Source: an uncultured Roseburia sp.
GTDB lineage: Bacteria > Bacillota > Clostridia > Lachnospirales > Lachnospiraceae
DNA: 7,924 bases
Direction of reading: 5' to 3'
NCBI GenBank assembly: GCA_945928585.1
Contig: CAMENQ010000101.1
Location: 1-7,924, forward strand
Position 1 is the first letter of the stretch; the number at the start of each line of letters is the position of its first letter. The translations under genes and the position numbers were made by a program. Positions 1 through 6,363 of this stretch are shown here, piece by piece. The notes below the pieces were generated by a model. It had not been told where the DNA came from. It worked only from the letters and a program-made list of their open reading frames with translations, and searched no databases.

Positions 1-57
1 TTTTTCATCTGATAAGTCAATTATTCTGTCCTTTAAATACTTTTCTGCTTTATCCAT
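1..57 (-). CDS. N-terminal fragment of an unidentified protein (cut by window edge)
   Basis: An open frame runs leftward from an ATG at 57 off the window edge. The 19 visible residues read MDKAEKYLKDRIIDLSDEK, a charged and probably helical N-terminus with no signal peptide. A GAGG Shine-Dalgarno (64-67) sits six bases before the ATG and decides this start. Two upstream in-frame ATGs (69-67 and 75-73) lack such a site. The gene is divergent from the hydrolase gene and is the next leftward gene after the rsmG operon, but the hydrolase lies between them, so it is not part of that operon. Too little is visible to name a family. That it is a real gene rests on the ribosome binding site and the open frame alone. 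Confidence 0.5.
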   Translation of the reverse strand, partial: MDKAEKYLKDRIIDLSDEK

Positions 58-117
58 AACAATCCTCATTTCCATATTATTATACTAATTATATTTTGCA
101 TGCTTACATCTTTGTAT

Positions 118-146
118 ATTCTATCACATTTATATATTTTTTTACA
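118..146 (-). promoter_or_regulatory. Weak candidate promoter of the leftward partial gene
   Basis: On the minus strand TAGAAT (123-118) is preceded at 17 bp by TGTAAA (146-141), which overlaps the left arm of the inverted repeat at 138-174. A second possible -10, TATAAT (84-79), has no recognisable -35 at normal distance. Such boxes arise often by chance in AT-rich DNA, so confidence is low. Confidence 0.22.
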
Positions 147-174
147 GATTTTTATTATTTTCTTTTGTAAAAAA
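138..174. repeat. AT-rich 9-bp inverted repeat in the divergent promoter region
   Basis: TTTTTTACA (138-146) and TGTAAAAAA (166-174) are exact inverted copies separated by 19 pyrimidine-rich bases. The repeat lies between the two divergent genes and ends five bases before the -35 of the rightward promoter candidate. It could be an operator or simply low-complexity AT sequence. Confidence 0.35.
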
Positions 175-178
175 GTAT

Positions 179-207
179 TTGTATATATAAGTGATTTGGG
201 CTATAAT
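179..207 (+). promoter_or_regulatory. Candidate sigma-A promoter of the hydrolase gene
   Basis: A perfect -10 box TATAAT (202-207) is preceded, with a 17-bp spacer, by TTGTAT (179-184), which keeps the TTG of the -35 consensus. Transcription would start near 214 and give a leader of about 110 bases before the ATG at 323. The -10 match and spacing are seen directly; activity is inferred. Confidence 0.5.
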
Positions 208-237
208 AAAATAAATAAGTCAAGGAATTAAACTGTT

Positions 238-272
238 GTTATAAAATGTAAAAGCAGTTTTCATTTTATAAC
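238..272 (+). promoter_or_regulatory. 35-nt hairpin in the hydrolase mRNA leader
   Basis: GTTATAAAATG (238-248) pairs perfectly with CATTTTATAAC (262-272). Inside this, AAAA (250-253) pairs with TTTT (258-261) around a GCAG loop, leaving one bulged T at 249. The result is a 15-bp stem with a four-base loop. It lies between the candidate promoter and the ribosome binding site and is not followed by a T tract, so it does not look like an intrinsic terminator. A smaller 7-bp hairpin, ATATCTA/TAGATAT (290-306), follows just before the Shine-Dalgarno. It may serve in mRNA stability, protein binding or translation control; none of these is shown by the sequence. Confidence 0.5.
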
Positions 273-322
273 TATAATATTTATAAAAAATATCTATGTT
301 AGATATATAAATGGAGGAAAAA

Positions 323-1270
323 ATGAATAAAAACAAGATAATATATGCTACTGCAATTACAGGTATTGCAGCTGCATCCGTATACGGTATAAACAAAGCT
401 ATTAATGTAGTTGCCAATGCAAAATCTACACTTGCAAATCCTAATGGACTGCAGTATCAATGGAGATTAGGAAATATATTTTATACAAAGCAGGGTTCCG
501 GAAAACCTGTACTTTTAATTCATGACCTTACCTGCGGAAGCAGTGATGTAGAATGGAAATATATAGCAAACCAGTATGCAAAGACAAACACAGTATACAC
601 TTTAGACTTAATCGGCTGCGGACGTTCAGATAAACCTTCTGTTACATATACAAATTATATGTATGTTCAGCTTATCACGGATTTTATAAAGAATGTAATT
701 AATCACAGAACAGATGTAGTTGTTACAGGTACTTCCGCATCATTTGTACTAATGTCCTGCTTTAATGATAACACATTATTTGATAAGATAGTTTTGGTTA
801 ATCCCGGTGCTATTATAAATGGAAAAATGATTTCCGGAAATCAGAGACTTATAAAGAAACTTATAGAACTTCCTATTATAGGAACCACTATATATAACAT
901 AGCAAATATGAGAAAAAGCTACAACAGAATGTTTAAGGATGACTACTACTGCAATCCATACGCTATACGAAGAAGTGTTGTACGTGCTTACTATGATGCT
1001 GCCCACTATGGCACAATGACTTCAAAATATTTGTTTGCAAGCATTATGTCAAATTACACAAGTACAAATGTAACAAGAGCAGTTAAGGATATAAACAACA
1101 GTATTTTCATTATCGGTTCAGAATATGAACCGGACATAAAAGAAATTATTGCAGACTATACAGACTTAAATCCTTCTATAGAAAGTACTATTATAAATGG
1201 AACTAAGCATTTGCCTCAGTTTGAAAAGCCGGGTGAATTATTATCACAGTTGAAAATTTTCCTTTCATAA
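323..1270 (+). CDS. Membrane-anchored alpha/beta-hydrolase-fold protein, substrate unknown
   Basis: This is a 315-residue protein. The start at 323 is chosen because GGAGG (313-317) lies five bases before it; the upstream in-frame ATG at 311 overlaps that site. Residues 6-30 form a hydrophobic stretch after a short basic N-terminus, consistent with a signal anchor or an uncleaved signal, so the catalytic domain is probably outside the membrane. Fold landmarks follow in the usual order: LLIHD (about 64-68) where HG is common, LDLIGCGRS (94-102), a nucleophile elbow G136-T-S138-A-S140, a late strand ending IIGSEYEPD (263-271) that may supply the acid, and GTKH296 followed by an E-x-P segment for the catalytic histidine. 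The elbow ends in serine rather than the usual glycine of GxSxG. The gene stands alone, converges on rsmG and ends directly at a terminator hairpin. An esterase or lipase-like activity is plausible, but the substrate is unknown. Confidence 0.8.
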   Translation: MNKNKIIYATAITGIAAASVYGINKAINVVANAKSTLANPNGLQYQWRLGNIFYTKQGSGKPVLLIHDLTCGSSDVEWKYIANQYAKTNTVYTLDLIGCGRSDKPSVTYTNYMYVQLITDFIKNVINHRTDVVVTGTSASFVLMSCFNDNTLFDKIVLVNPGAIINGKMISGNQRLIKKLIELPIIGTTIYNIANMRKSYNRMFKDDYYCNPYAIRRSVVRAYYDAAHYGTMTSKYLFASIMSNYTSTNVTRAVKDINNSIFIIGSEYEPDIKEIIADYTDLNPSIESTIINGTKHLPQFEKPGELLSQLKIFLS

Positions 1271-1323
1271 AAAGGTGCCGCTCGGCAGCGGCACCTTTAA
1301 ATTCGCATTCGCGAATTTTTTTT
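1271..1323. terminator. Bidirectional double-hairpin terminator, module copy 1
   Basis: A perfect 12-bp stem, AAAGGTGCCGCT (1271-1282) with AGCGGCACCTTT (1287-1298), closes a CGGC loop directly after the hydrolase stop codon. A second 8-bp stem, AAATTCGC (1299-1306) with GCGAATTT (1311-1318), follows and runs into eight Ts (1316-1323), a good rightward terminator for the hydrolase. Read leftward, the first stem ends in TTTTT, so the same site can stop transcription from the rsmG operon. Both readings fit the convergent gene arrangement. Confidence 0.8.
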
Positions 1324-1370
1324 CGCGTTTATTTTTGCTTTTGCTTTAGGCATCTCCCGTTAAATAATAT

Positions 1371-1436
1371 GGTGCCGCTCGGTTAGGAACTTTTTGTTCC
1401 TTTGGCACCTTTAAATTCGCATTCTAGAATTTTTTT
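1371..1436. terminator. Second terminator-like module, diverged copy 2
   Basis: This repeats the module at 1274-1323. GGTGCC (1371-1376) pairs with GGCACC (1404-1409), and within that loop AGGAAC (1385-1390) pairs with GTTCCT (1396-1401) around five Ts. AAATTC (1413-1418) then pairs with GAATTT (1427-1432) and leads into a T run (1430-1436). Two blocks, of 12 and 21 bases, are identical between the copies. It lies 9 bases beyond the rsmG stop codon. Confidence 0.6.
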
Positions 1437-1445
1437 ACGTCAGAC

Positions 1446-2177
1446 TCATAATGGTTCCTTAGACGGCATACCTGCTTTTCTAGGATACTTTTTTGGGGTT
1501 TCTTTTATTTTTTCTATTACAATGAGGCTTCTTCCAAATTCTGCACCCTCTGTACTGTCTTTCATGGAGAAATCCACAATTTCACCGAGTTTTCCACCAA
1601 GCTTTTCTATGGCATTTTCTGCGTTTTTGACCTCTTCAAGGGAATTTCCCGACTTATATGATACAAATTTTCCGCCTTTTTTTACAAAAGGAATACAATA
1701 TTCTGACAATACAGACAAATTTGCAACAGCCCTTGAAACGCACAAATCATAGTGTTCACGATATTTTACGTTTTTTCCAAGCTCCTCACTTCTGCCATGA
1801 ATTGTTTCAATATTTTTCAATTTTAATAATTTTATTACATCATTTAGAAAATTTATTCTTTTGTTTAAAGAATCAAGGAGTGTCATATGTAATTGTGGAT
1901 AAGTTATCATAAGAGGAATACCCGGAAATCCTGCTCCGGTTCCTACATCTATGACTTTTAATTCATCTGTCATCTTAACAGCCTTTACTAATGAAAGACT
2001 GTCAAGAAAATGCTTTTCTATAACTTCTACAGGTTCGGTTATTGCAGTCAGATTCATTACCTTATTTCTTTCAATGAGAATATCGTAATACTTTGTAAAT
2101 TGTTCTATCTGATTATCACTTAAATTAATATTCAAGTTTTTCAATCCATCATAAAATACATTTAAATGTTTCTTCAT
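1446..2177 (-). CDS. rsmG: 16S rRNA (guanine-527-N7)-methyltransferase RsmG (GidB)
   Basis: The enzyme transfers a methyl group from S-adenosylmethionine to N7 of G527 in 16S rRNA, near the decoding site; loss of RsmG is known to give low-level streptomycin resistance. The 243-residue length is close to that of the Bacillus protein. Visible landmarks are the N-terminal RNKVMNLTAIT (37-47), the SAM-binding VIDVGTGAGFPG (75-86), HGRSEELG, the SRAV motif (148-151) followed by the PFVKKGGKFVSYK strand region, and the family-typical tail RKAGMPSKEPL. The ATG at 2177 is chosen over a TTG at 2210 because GAGG precedes it by six bases and the protein then begins where the family does. The gene is last in the operon, 48 bases after mnmG, and ends at the convergent terminator region. 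Confidence 0.97.
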   Translation of the reverse strand: MKKHLNVFYDGLKNLNINLSDNQIEQFTKYYDILIERNKVMNLTAITEPVEVIEKHFLDSLSLVKAVKMTDELKVIDVGTGAGFPGIPLMITYPQLHMTLLDSLNKRINFLNDVIKLLKLKNIETIHGRSEELGKNVKYREHYDLCVSRAVANLSVLSEYCIPFVKKGGKFVSYKSGNSLEEVKNAENAIEKLGGKLGEIVDFSMKDSTEGAEFGRSLIVIEKIKETPKKYPRKAGMPSKEPL

Positions 2178-2225
2178 ATTTAACCTCGTCTCTGCGTAAT
2201 AAAATATCAAAGGTGTATTACTTCT

Positions 2226-4121
2226 TTACTTCTGCTGCTCCTTTTTTCTTTTCTGCTGCTCAAGAAAAACTAAAAGAACTGATATATCTGCAGGAGATAC
2301 ACCTGAAATTCTTGAAGCCTGTCCAATAGATAATGGTTTATATAAATTAAGCTTCTGCACAGCTTCCTTCCTAAGGCTTGGAACTACAGTATAATCAAAT
2401 TCAGGATCAAGCTTTTTATTTTCAAGCTTTTTAAACTGCTGTACCTGACTTAACTGTCTTGCTATATAACCTTCATATTTTATTTCAATATTTACCTGAT
2501 TAATAACATCATCCGGCAGAGGCTGTCTTTCATCATCTATTTCTGCTATCTTTTCGTAATCGAGTTCAGGACGTCTTATAAGTTCTGCAAGAGATGCTGC
2601 CGTTTTAAGAGCAGTACTTCCATTTTTTTCAAGAAATTCCTGAATACGTCCTGAAGCTCCGACCTTTGTTTTTTCAAGTCTTTCTATTTCTCTGTTAATG
2701 TTTTCCTGTTTTCTTACAACAGAATTATATCTTTCTTCCGATATAAGTCCTACCTTATATCCAATCCGGGAAAGTCTTAAATCTGCATTATCCTGTCTTA
2801 ATAAAAGCCTGTATTCTGCTCTTGATGTCATCATACGATAAGGCTCATGGTTTTCCTTTGTGACTAAATCATCTATAAGTACTCCGATATAACCCTGGGA
2901 CCTGTCTATAACTACCTGCTCTTTTCCCTTCACATACATGGCTGCATTTATTCCTGCCATAATTCCCTGTGCTGCAGCTTCCTCATATCCGGAGCTTCCG
3001 TTAAACTGTCCGCCGCTGAAAAGTCCCTTTATTGCTTTAAATTCAAGTGTCGGTAAAAGCTGTCTTGGATTTATACAGTCATACTCAATGGCATATGCAT
3101 TTCTTACTATTTTTACATTTTCAAGTCCCGGAACTGTTCTGTACATAGCGTACTGAACATCCTCAGGAAGTGAACTTGACATTCCTCCAAGGTACATTTC
3201 ATTTGTATAAAGTCCCTCCGGCTCTATAAATACCTGATGTCTTTCCTTATCAGCAAATTTCACCACTTTATCCTCGATGGATGGACAGTATCTTGGGCCT
3301 GTTCCTTCTATTGCTCCTGAAAATAAAGGTGATCTGTCAATATTATCCATTATTATTTTATGTGTATCTTTATTTGTATATGTGAGCCAGCATGAAATCT
3401 GTTCCTTTTGCACACTTTCAGGATTAGTGGTAAATGAAAATGGTATTACCTTTTCATCACCCTTCTGCTCCTCCATTTTTGAAAAATCAATGCTTCTTTT
3501 ATCTACTCTGGCAGGTGTTCCTGTTTTAAACCTGTACATTTCTATACCTAAAGCTTTTAAACTGTCCGTCAGATGATTTGCAGCCTGAAGACCGTTTGGT
3601 CCTGTAGGATTGCTAACATCTCCATATATACATCTTGCCTTAAGATACGTTCCTGTACAGAGAACAACAGCCTTTACATGATAAACTGCCCCTGAAAATG
3701 TTTTTGCTCCTTTTATTTTTCCATCTTCAACTATAAGCTCAGATACCTCTGCCTGTCTTATAGTAAGATTTTCCGTATTTTCAAGAACCTCTCTCATAGA
3801 CTGTGAATAGTTCTTTTTATCAGCCTGTGCCCTGAGTGAATGTACTGCCGGCCCCTTTGAAGCATTAAGCATCTTTGACTGAATAAATGTTTTATCAATA
3901 TTTTTTCCCATTTCACCGCCAAGAGCATCTATTTCTCTTACAAGATGTCCTTTTGAACTTCCTCCGATATTTGGATTACACGGCATAAGTGCAATGCTGT
4001 CTACACTTACCGTAAACATTATGGTATTTAATCCAAGTCTTGCAGAAGCAAGGGCAGCTTCACATCCGGCATGTCCTGCTCCTACTACAAGTACATCATA
4101 ATTTTCCTCAACGTAATTCAT
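2226..4121 (-). CDS. mnmG: tRNA uridine-34 5-carboxymethylaminomethyl modification protein MnmG (GidA)
   Basis: MnmG is the FAD- and NADH-dependent partner of MnmE. The complex installs the aminomethyl or carboxymethylaminomethyl group at C5 of the wobble uridine in certain tRNAs, using methylenetetrahydrofolate as carbon source. The 631 residues match the usual family length. The dinucleotide-binding GAGHAG (14-19) lies near the N-terminus, followed by PCNPNIGG (47-54), the tract [25 protein letters not shown] containing the catalytic cysteine (about C279), and the helical C-terminal domain that contacts MnmE. The frame is open back to 4214, but the start at 4121 has GGAG six bases upstream and gives a normal N-terminus. 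Starts at 4187 (ATG) or 4214 (GTG) would add up to 31 residues, most of them encoded by a palindromic element, and lack a good ribosome binding site. The gene lies 135 bases after mnmE. Confidence 0.97.
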   Translation of the reverse strand: MNYVEENYDVLVVGAGHAGCEAALASARLGLNTIMFTVSVDSIALMPCNPNIGGSSKGHLVREIDALGGEMGKNIDKTFIQSKMLNASKGPAVHSLRAQADKKNYSQSMREVLENTENLTIRQAEVSELIVEDGKIKGAKTFSGAVYHVKAVVLCTGTYLKARCIYGDVSNPTGPNGLQAANHLTDSLKALGIEMYRFKTGTPARVDKRSIDFSKMEEQKGDEKVIPFSFTTNPESVQKEQISCWLTYTNKDTHKIIMDNIDRSPLFSGAIEGTGPRYCPSIEDKVVKFADKERHQVFIEPEGLYTNEMYLGGMSSSLPEDVQYAMYRTVPGLENVKIVRNAYAIEYDCINPRQLLPTLEFKAIKGLFSGGQFNGSSGYEEAAAQGIMAGINAAMYVKGKEQVVIDRSQGYIGVLIDDLVTKENHEPYRMMTSRAEYRLLLRQDNADLRLSRIGYKVGLISEERYNSVVRKQENINREIERLEKTKVGASGRIQEFLEKNGSTALKTAASLAELIRRPELDYEKIAEIDDERQPLPDDVINQVNIEIKYEGYIARQLSQVQQFKKLENKKLDPEFDYTVVPSLRKEAVQKLNLYKPLSIGQASRISGVSPADISVLLVFLEQQKRKKEQQK

Positions 4122-4136
4122 TTTAATCTCCATTCC

Positions 4137-4209
4137 GGAGCGTTTTACGCAACGTGGCCATACAAATCTCAAATTTGTATCTGCCATTATAACTACTTTG
4201 CGACGCTCC
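4137..4209 (-). repeat. 73-nt nested inverted repeat in the mnmE-mnmG gap
   Basis: GGAGCGT (4137-4143) and ACGCTCC (4203-4209) form an outer 7-bp stem. CGCAA (4148-4152) with TTGCG (4198-4202) continues it past a four-base bulge. After an asymmetric internal loop, TGGC (4155-4158) pairs with GCCA (4183-4186), and ATACAAAT (4160-4167) pairs perfectly with ATTTGTAT (4173-4180) around a five-base loop. The element ends 15 bases before the mnmG ATG. It could be a structured mRNA leader or a short dispersed palindromic repeat. It has no stop codon in the mnmG frame. Confidence 0.65.
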
Positions 4210-4216
4210 AACACAA
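4187..4216 (-). promoter_or_regulatory. Possible internal promoter upstream of mnmG
   Basis: On the minus strand a perfect TATAAT (4192-4187) is preceded by TTGTGT (4216-4211) with an 18-bp spacer. The -10 falls inside the inverted repeat, so transcription would begin within it. Only three of six -35 bases match; this is a weak prediction. Confidence 0.25.
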
Positions 4217-4256
4217 ATAGCAGTGTGAAAAATAAACTGACATATTATCCATATTT

Positions 4257-5645
4257 TTATTTACCCATACAAAATGAACTGAATATTTTGTCAACCAAAT
4301 CATCCTCCACAGCTTCACCTATAACTTTTCCAAGTGCTTCATAGCTGTTCATAAGGTCTATTGTAAAAAAGTCCTCAGGCATATTGTTTTCTATGCTGTT
4401 CTCTACCATTTTTATACTTTCCAATGCATCAGCTATATTCTGCTTGTGGCGGGCATTTGTAATATATATCTGATCATTAAAGTCTATTTCACCTGCAAAA
4501 AACATTTCTTTTATTGCGCTTTCAAATTCTTCTATACCATAACCTGTCTTTGCGGATATTTTAATTTTGTAAGCAGTATCTATCGTTTCTATAAGTTTTT
4601 CGTCTTCACTTAAAATTTCTTTTTCAAGGTCTGATTTATTTAAAAGTACTATAGCCTTCCTGCCCTTTAAAAAATCTATAATCTCCCTGTCATTATCATC
4701 AAATGGCTTTGATGTATCTGCTATATATATAATAAGGTCGGCATCCTCTGCCATTTTCCTTGCTTTGTCTATTCCTATTTTTTCTACTATATTTTCAGTA
4801 TCTCTTATTCCGGCAGTATCTATTATGTTTAAGCTTACTCCATGTATGCTGATATTTTCCTCCAGAACATCTCTTGTAGTTCCTTCCACATCTGTAACTA
4901 TGGCTCTTTCCTCGCCAAGAAGTGCATTTAAAAAAGATGATTTACCTGCATTCGGCTTTCCAAGTATGACTGTTTTTATGCCTTCCTTGATTACTTTTCC
5001 ATTGTCAGCACTGTTTAAAAGTTTCTCAAGCCTGCTCTTAATACTCTTTATTGTTAAAAGAAGTTCATCACCAAAGCCGTTCATTTCAATATGCTCAGGA
5101 TCATCTAATGCAGCTTCAATATATGCAATTTTTTCTAATATGGTTTCTCTTATTTCCTTAATTTTTGAAGAAACACTTCCTCTCAGCTGACTTACTGAGC
5201 TTTTTAAGGCATATTCATTTTTTGCATTTATTATATCTATTACTGCTTCTGCCTGTGATAAATCTATTCTTCCGTTTAGAAAAGCTCTTTTTGTAAATTC
5301 TCCTGCATCTGCAGGTCGTGCTCCATTTTTTAAAACCACATCAAGTACGCTTTTTACTACTGTTATTCCACCATGACAATTAATTTCAACCACATTTTCA
5401 CGTGTATAAGTATTTGGTTTTCTCATAACAGACACCAGAACCTCATCTATCACATTGTCATTATCCTTAATATATCCATAATGAATAGTATGAGATTTAA
5501 CGTTATTAAGTTTATTTTCTTTCTTAAAAGGTACAAAAATTCTATCAGCTATTTCAATGGAATCTTCACCGCTTATTCTTATTATGCCAATACCGGAATT
5601 TGTTACTCCTGTAGCTATGGCAGCTATTGTATCCGTATTACCCAA
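4257..5645 (-). CDS. mnmE: tRNA uridine-34 modification GTPase MnmE (TrmE)
   Basis: MnmE is a G protein that works with MnmG to modify the wobble uridine of tRNAs. Its N-terminal domain binds formyl- or methylene-tetrahydrofolate, and a helical domain encloses the Ras-like G domain. G-domain motifs are clear: P-loop GKPNAGKSS (229-237), TTRD (256-259), DTAGIRD (276-282) and NKSD (336-339). The C-terminus reads CMGK, where CIGK is usual, keeping the functional cysteine. I choose a TTG start at 5645: AAAGGA (5657-5652) precedes it by seven bases, and the product then starts as MGNTDTIAAIATG, matching the family N-terminus, at 462 residues. The ATG at 5654 abuts the same Shine-Dalgarno with no spacing, and a TTG at 5669 has no ribosome binding site. 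The gene lies 65 bases after jag, with a hairpin in the gap. Confidence 0.96.
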   Translation of the reverse strand: MGNTDTIAAIATGVTNSGIGIIRISGEDSIEIADRIFVPFKKENKLNNVKSHTIHYGYIKDNDNVIDEVLVSVMRKPNTYTRENVVEINCHGGITVVKSVLDVVLKNGARPADAGEFTKRAFLNGRIDLSQAEAVIDIINAKNEYALKSSVSQLRGSVSSKIKEIRETILEKIAYIEAALDDPEHIEMNGFGDELLLTIKSIKSRLEKLLNSADNGKVIKEGIKTVILGKPNAGKSSFLNALLGEERAIVTDVEGTTRDVLEENISIHGVSLNIIDTAGIRDTENIVEKIGIDKARKMAEDADLIIYIADTSKPFDDNDREIIDFLKGRKAIVLLNKSDLEKEILSEDEKLIETIDTAYKIKISAKTGYGIEEFESAIKEMFFAGEIDFNDQIYITNARHKQNIADALESIKMVENSIENNMPEDFFTIDLMNSYEALGKVIGEAVEDDLVDKIFSSFCMGK

Positions 5646-5671
5646 ACTAAACATCCTTTCCAAAACCAACC

Positions 5672-5696
5672 AAAGGGGCTTATAATAAGCCCCTTT
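5672..5696. promoter_or_regulatory. Perfect 11-bp hairpin between jag and mnmE
   Basis: AAAGGGGCTTA (5672-5682) and TAAGCCCCTTT (5686-5696) are perfect inverted copies around a three-base loop. On the transcribed minus strand the stem is followed by GGTTGGTTTTGG, an interrupted T tract, so termination would be partial at best. It lies 14 bases after the jag stop and 26 bases before the mnmE start. A partial terminator, an RNA-processing site or a 3'-end stabiliser for upstream mRNA would all fit. Confidence 0.6.
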
Positions 5697-5710
5697 ATGT
5701 TAAATAACTA

Positions 5711-6343
5711 TTAGTTTTTCTTAAGCATTACCACTACGTGTCTGTATGGTTCTTCACCTTCACTCTTTGTAGTAACGTACCTGTCATTCTGCAATGCAGA
5801 GTGAATAATTCTTCTCTCAAATGGATTCATAGGCTCAAGTGATACAGATCTCTTTGTTCTCTTTACCTTAAATGCAATATTTTTAGCAAGATTTTCAAGT
5901 GTTGCTTTCCTTCTTTCACGGTAATTTTCTGTATCAACCTTTACTCTCATATAGCTGTCACTGTACTTGTTTATGACTAAGCTTACAAGATACTGCAGTG
6001 AATCAAGAGTCTGTCCTCTCTTTCCGATAAGAATGCCCATATCTTCTCCTGCAATGTCAATGTTAACATTTTCACCATTTACAGATACATTAACCTGTGC
6101 CTTAATATCCATGGCATTAAATATCTTCTGTAAAAATTCATCTGCAATTTCCTCTATAGATTTTTTGGTTTCTTCCTTAAACCATACCTTAACCTTTGCA
6201 GGCTTGCTTCCTATACCGAATACACCCTTGCTTCCTTCTGTAATAACCTCATAATTAATCTTATCACTTGTAGTTTCAAGTTCTATAAGCGCATTTGTTA
6301 TTGCATCACTTACAGTTTTACCTGTATATTCCTTTTGTTCCAT
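5711..6343 (-). CDS. khpB: RNA-binding protein KhpB (Jag; Jag-N, KH and R3H domains)
   Basis: This is a 210-residue cytoplasmic RNA-binding protein of the Jag/KhpB/EloR family, which in other Firmicutes pairs with KhpA and affects cell elongation and sporulation-related processes. Three domains are visible in order: Jag-N (about 3-55) with its KGVFGIGSKPAKV signature (39-51), a type II KH domain with the GKRG loop (107-110) in IGKRGQTLDSLQYL, and a C-terminal R3H domain with RRIIH (177-181). The ATG at 6343 is preceded by AAGGAGGA (6358-6351) at seven bases. The longer frame from a GTG at 6364 would translate this Shine-Dalgarno and overlap the yidC stop codon, so it is rejected. The gene follows yidC after 20 bases, which indicates cotranscription and is the standard order for this locus. 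Confidence 0.95.
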   Translation of the reverse strand: MEQKEYTGKTVSDAITNALIELETTSDKINYEVITEGSKGVFGIGSKPAKVKVWFKEETKKSIEEIADEFLQKIFNAMDIKAQVNVSVNGENVNIDIAGEDMGILIGKRGQTLDSLQYLVSLVINKYSDSYMRVKVDTENYRERRKATLENLAKNIAFKVKRTKRSVSLEPMNPFERRIIHSALQNDRYVTTKSEGEEPYRHVVVMLKKN

Positions 6344-6363
6344 ATTTTTCTCCTCCTTAAACA

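Noticed and set aside
220..417. Minus-strand hydrophobic 65-codon frame in the hydrolase leader
   Set aside because: Overlaps the real gene start on the other strand; hydrophobicity reflects AT-rich sequence.
776..1006. Minus-strand open frame inside the hydrolase gene
   Set aside because: Antisense to a clear coding gene, with no ribosome binding site or recognisable family.
1271..1436. CRISPR-like repeats
   Set aside because: Only two copies, each self-complementary and with T runs, between convergent genes; terminator modules explain them better.
1402..1752. Plus-strand open frame running from the terminator region into rsmG
   Set aside because: It begins inside the terminator hairpin module and overlaps rsmG antisense; no Shine-Dalgarno.
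4122..4214. Upstream in-frame extension of mnmG (GTG 4214 or ATG 4187)
   Set aside because: It lacks a ribosome binding site, is mostly palindromic element, and would precede a complete normal MnmG N-terminus that has its own GGAG site.
4765..5190. 141-codon plus-strand open frame inside mnmE
   Set aside because: A shadow frame of mnmE; serine- and phenylalanine-rich composition typical of antisense translation, no start signal.
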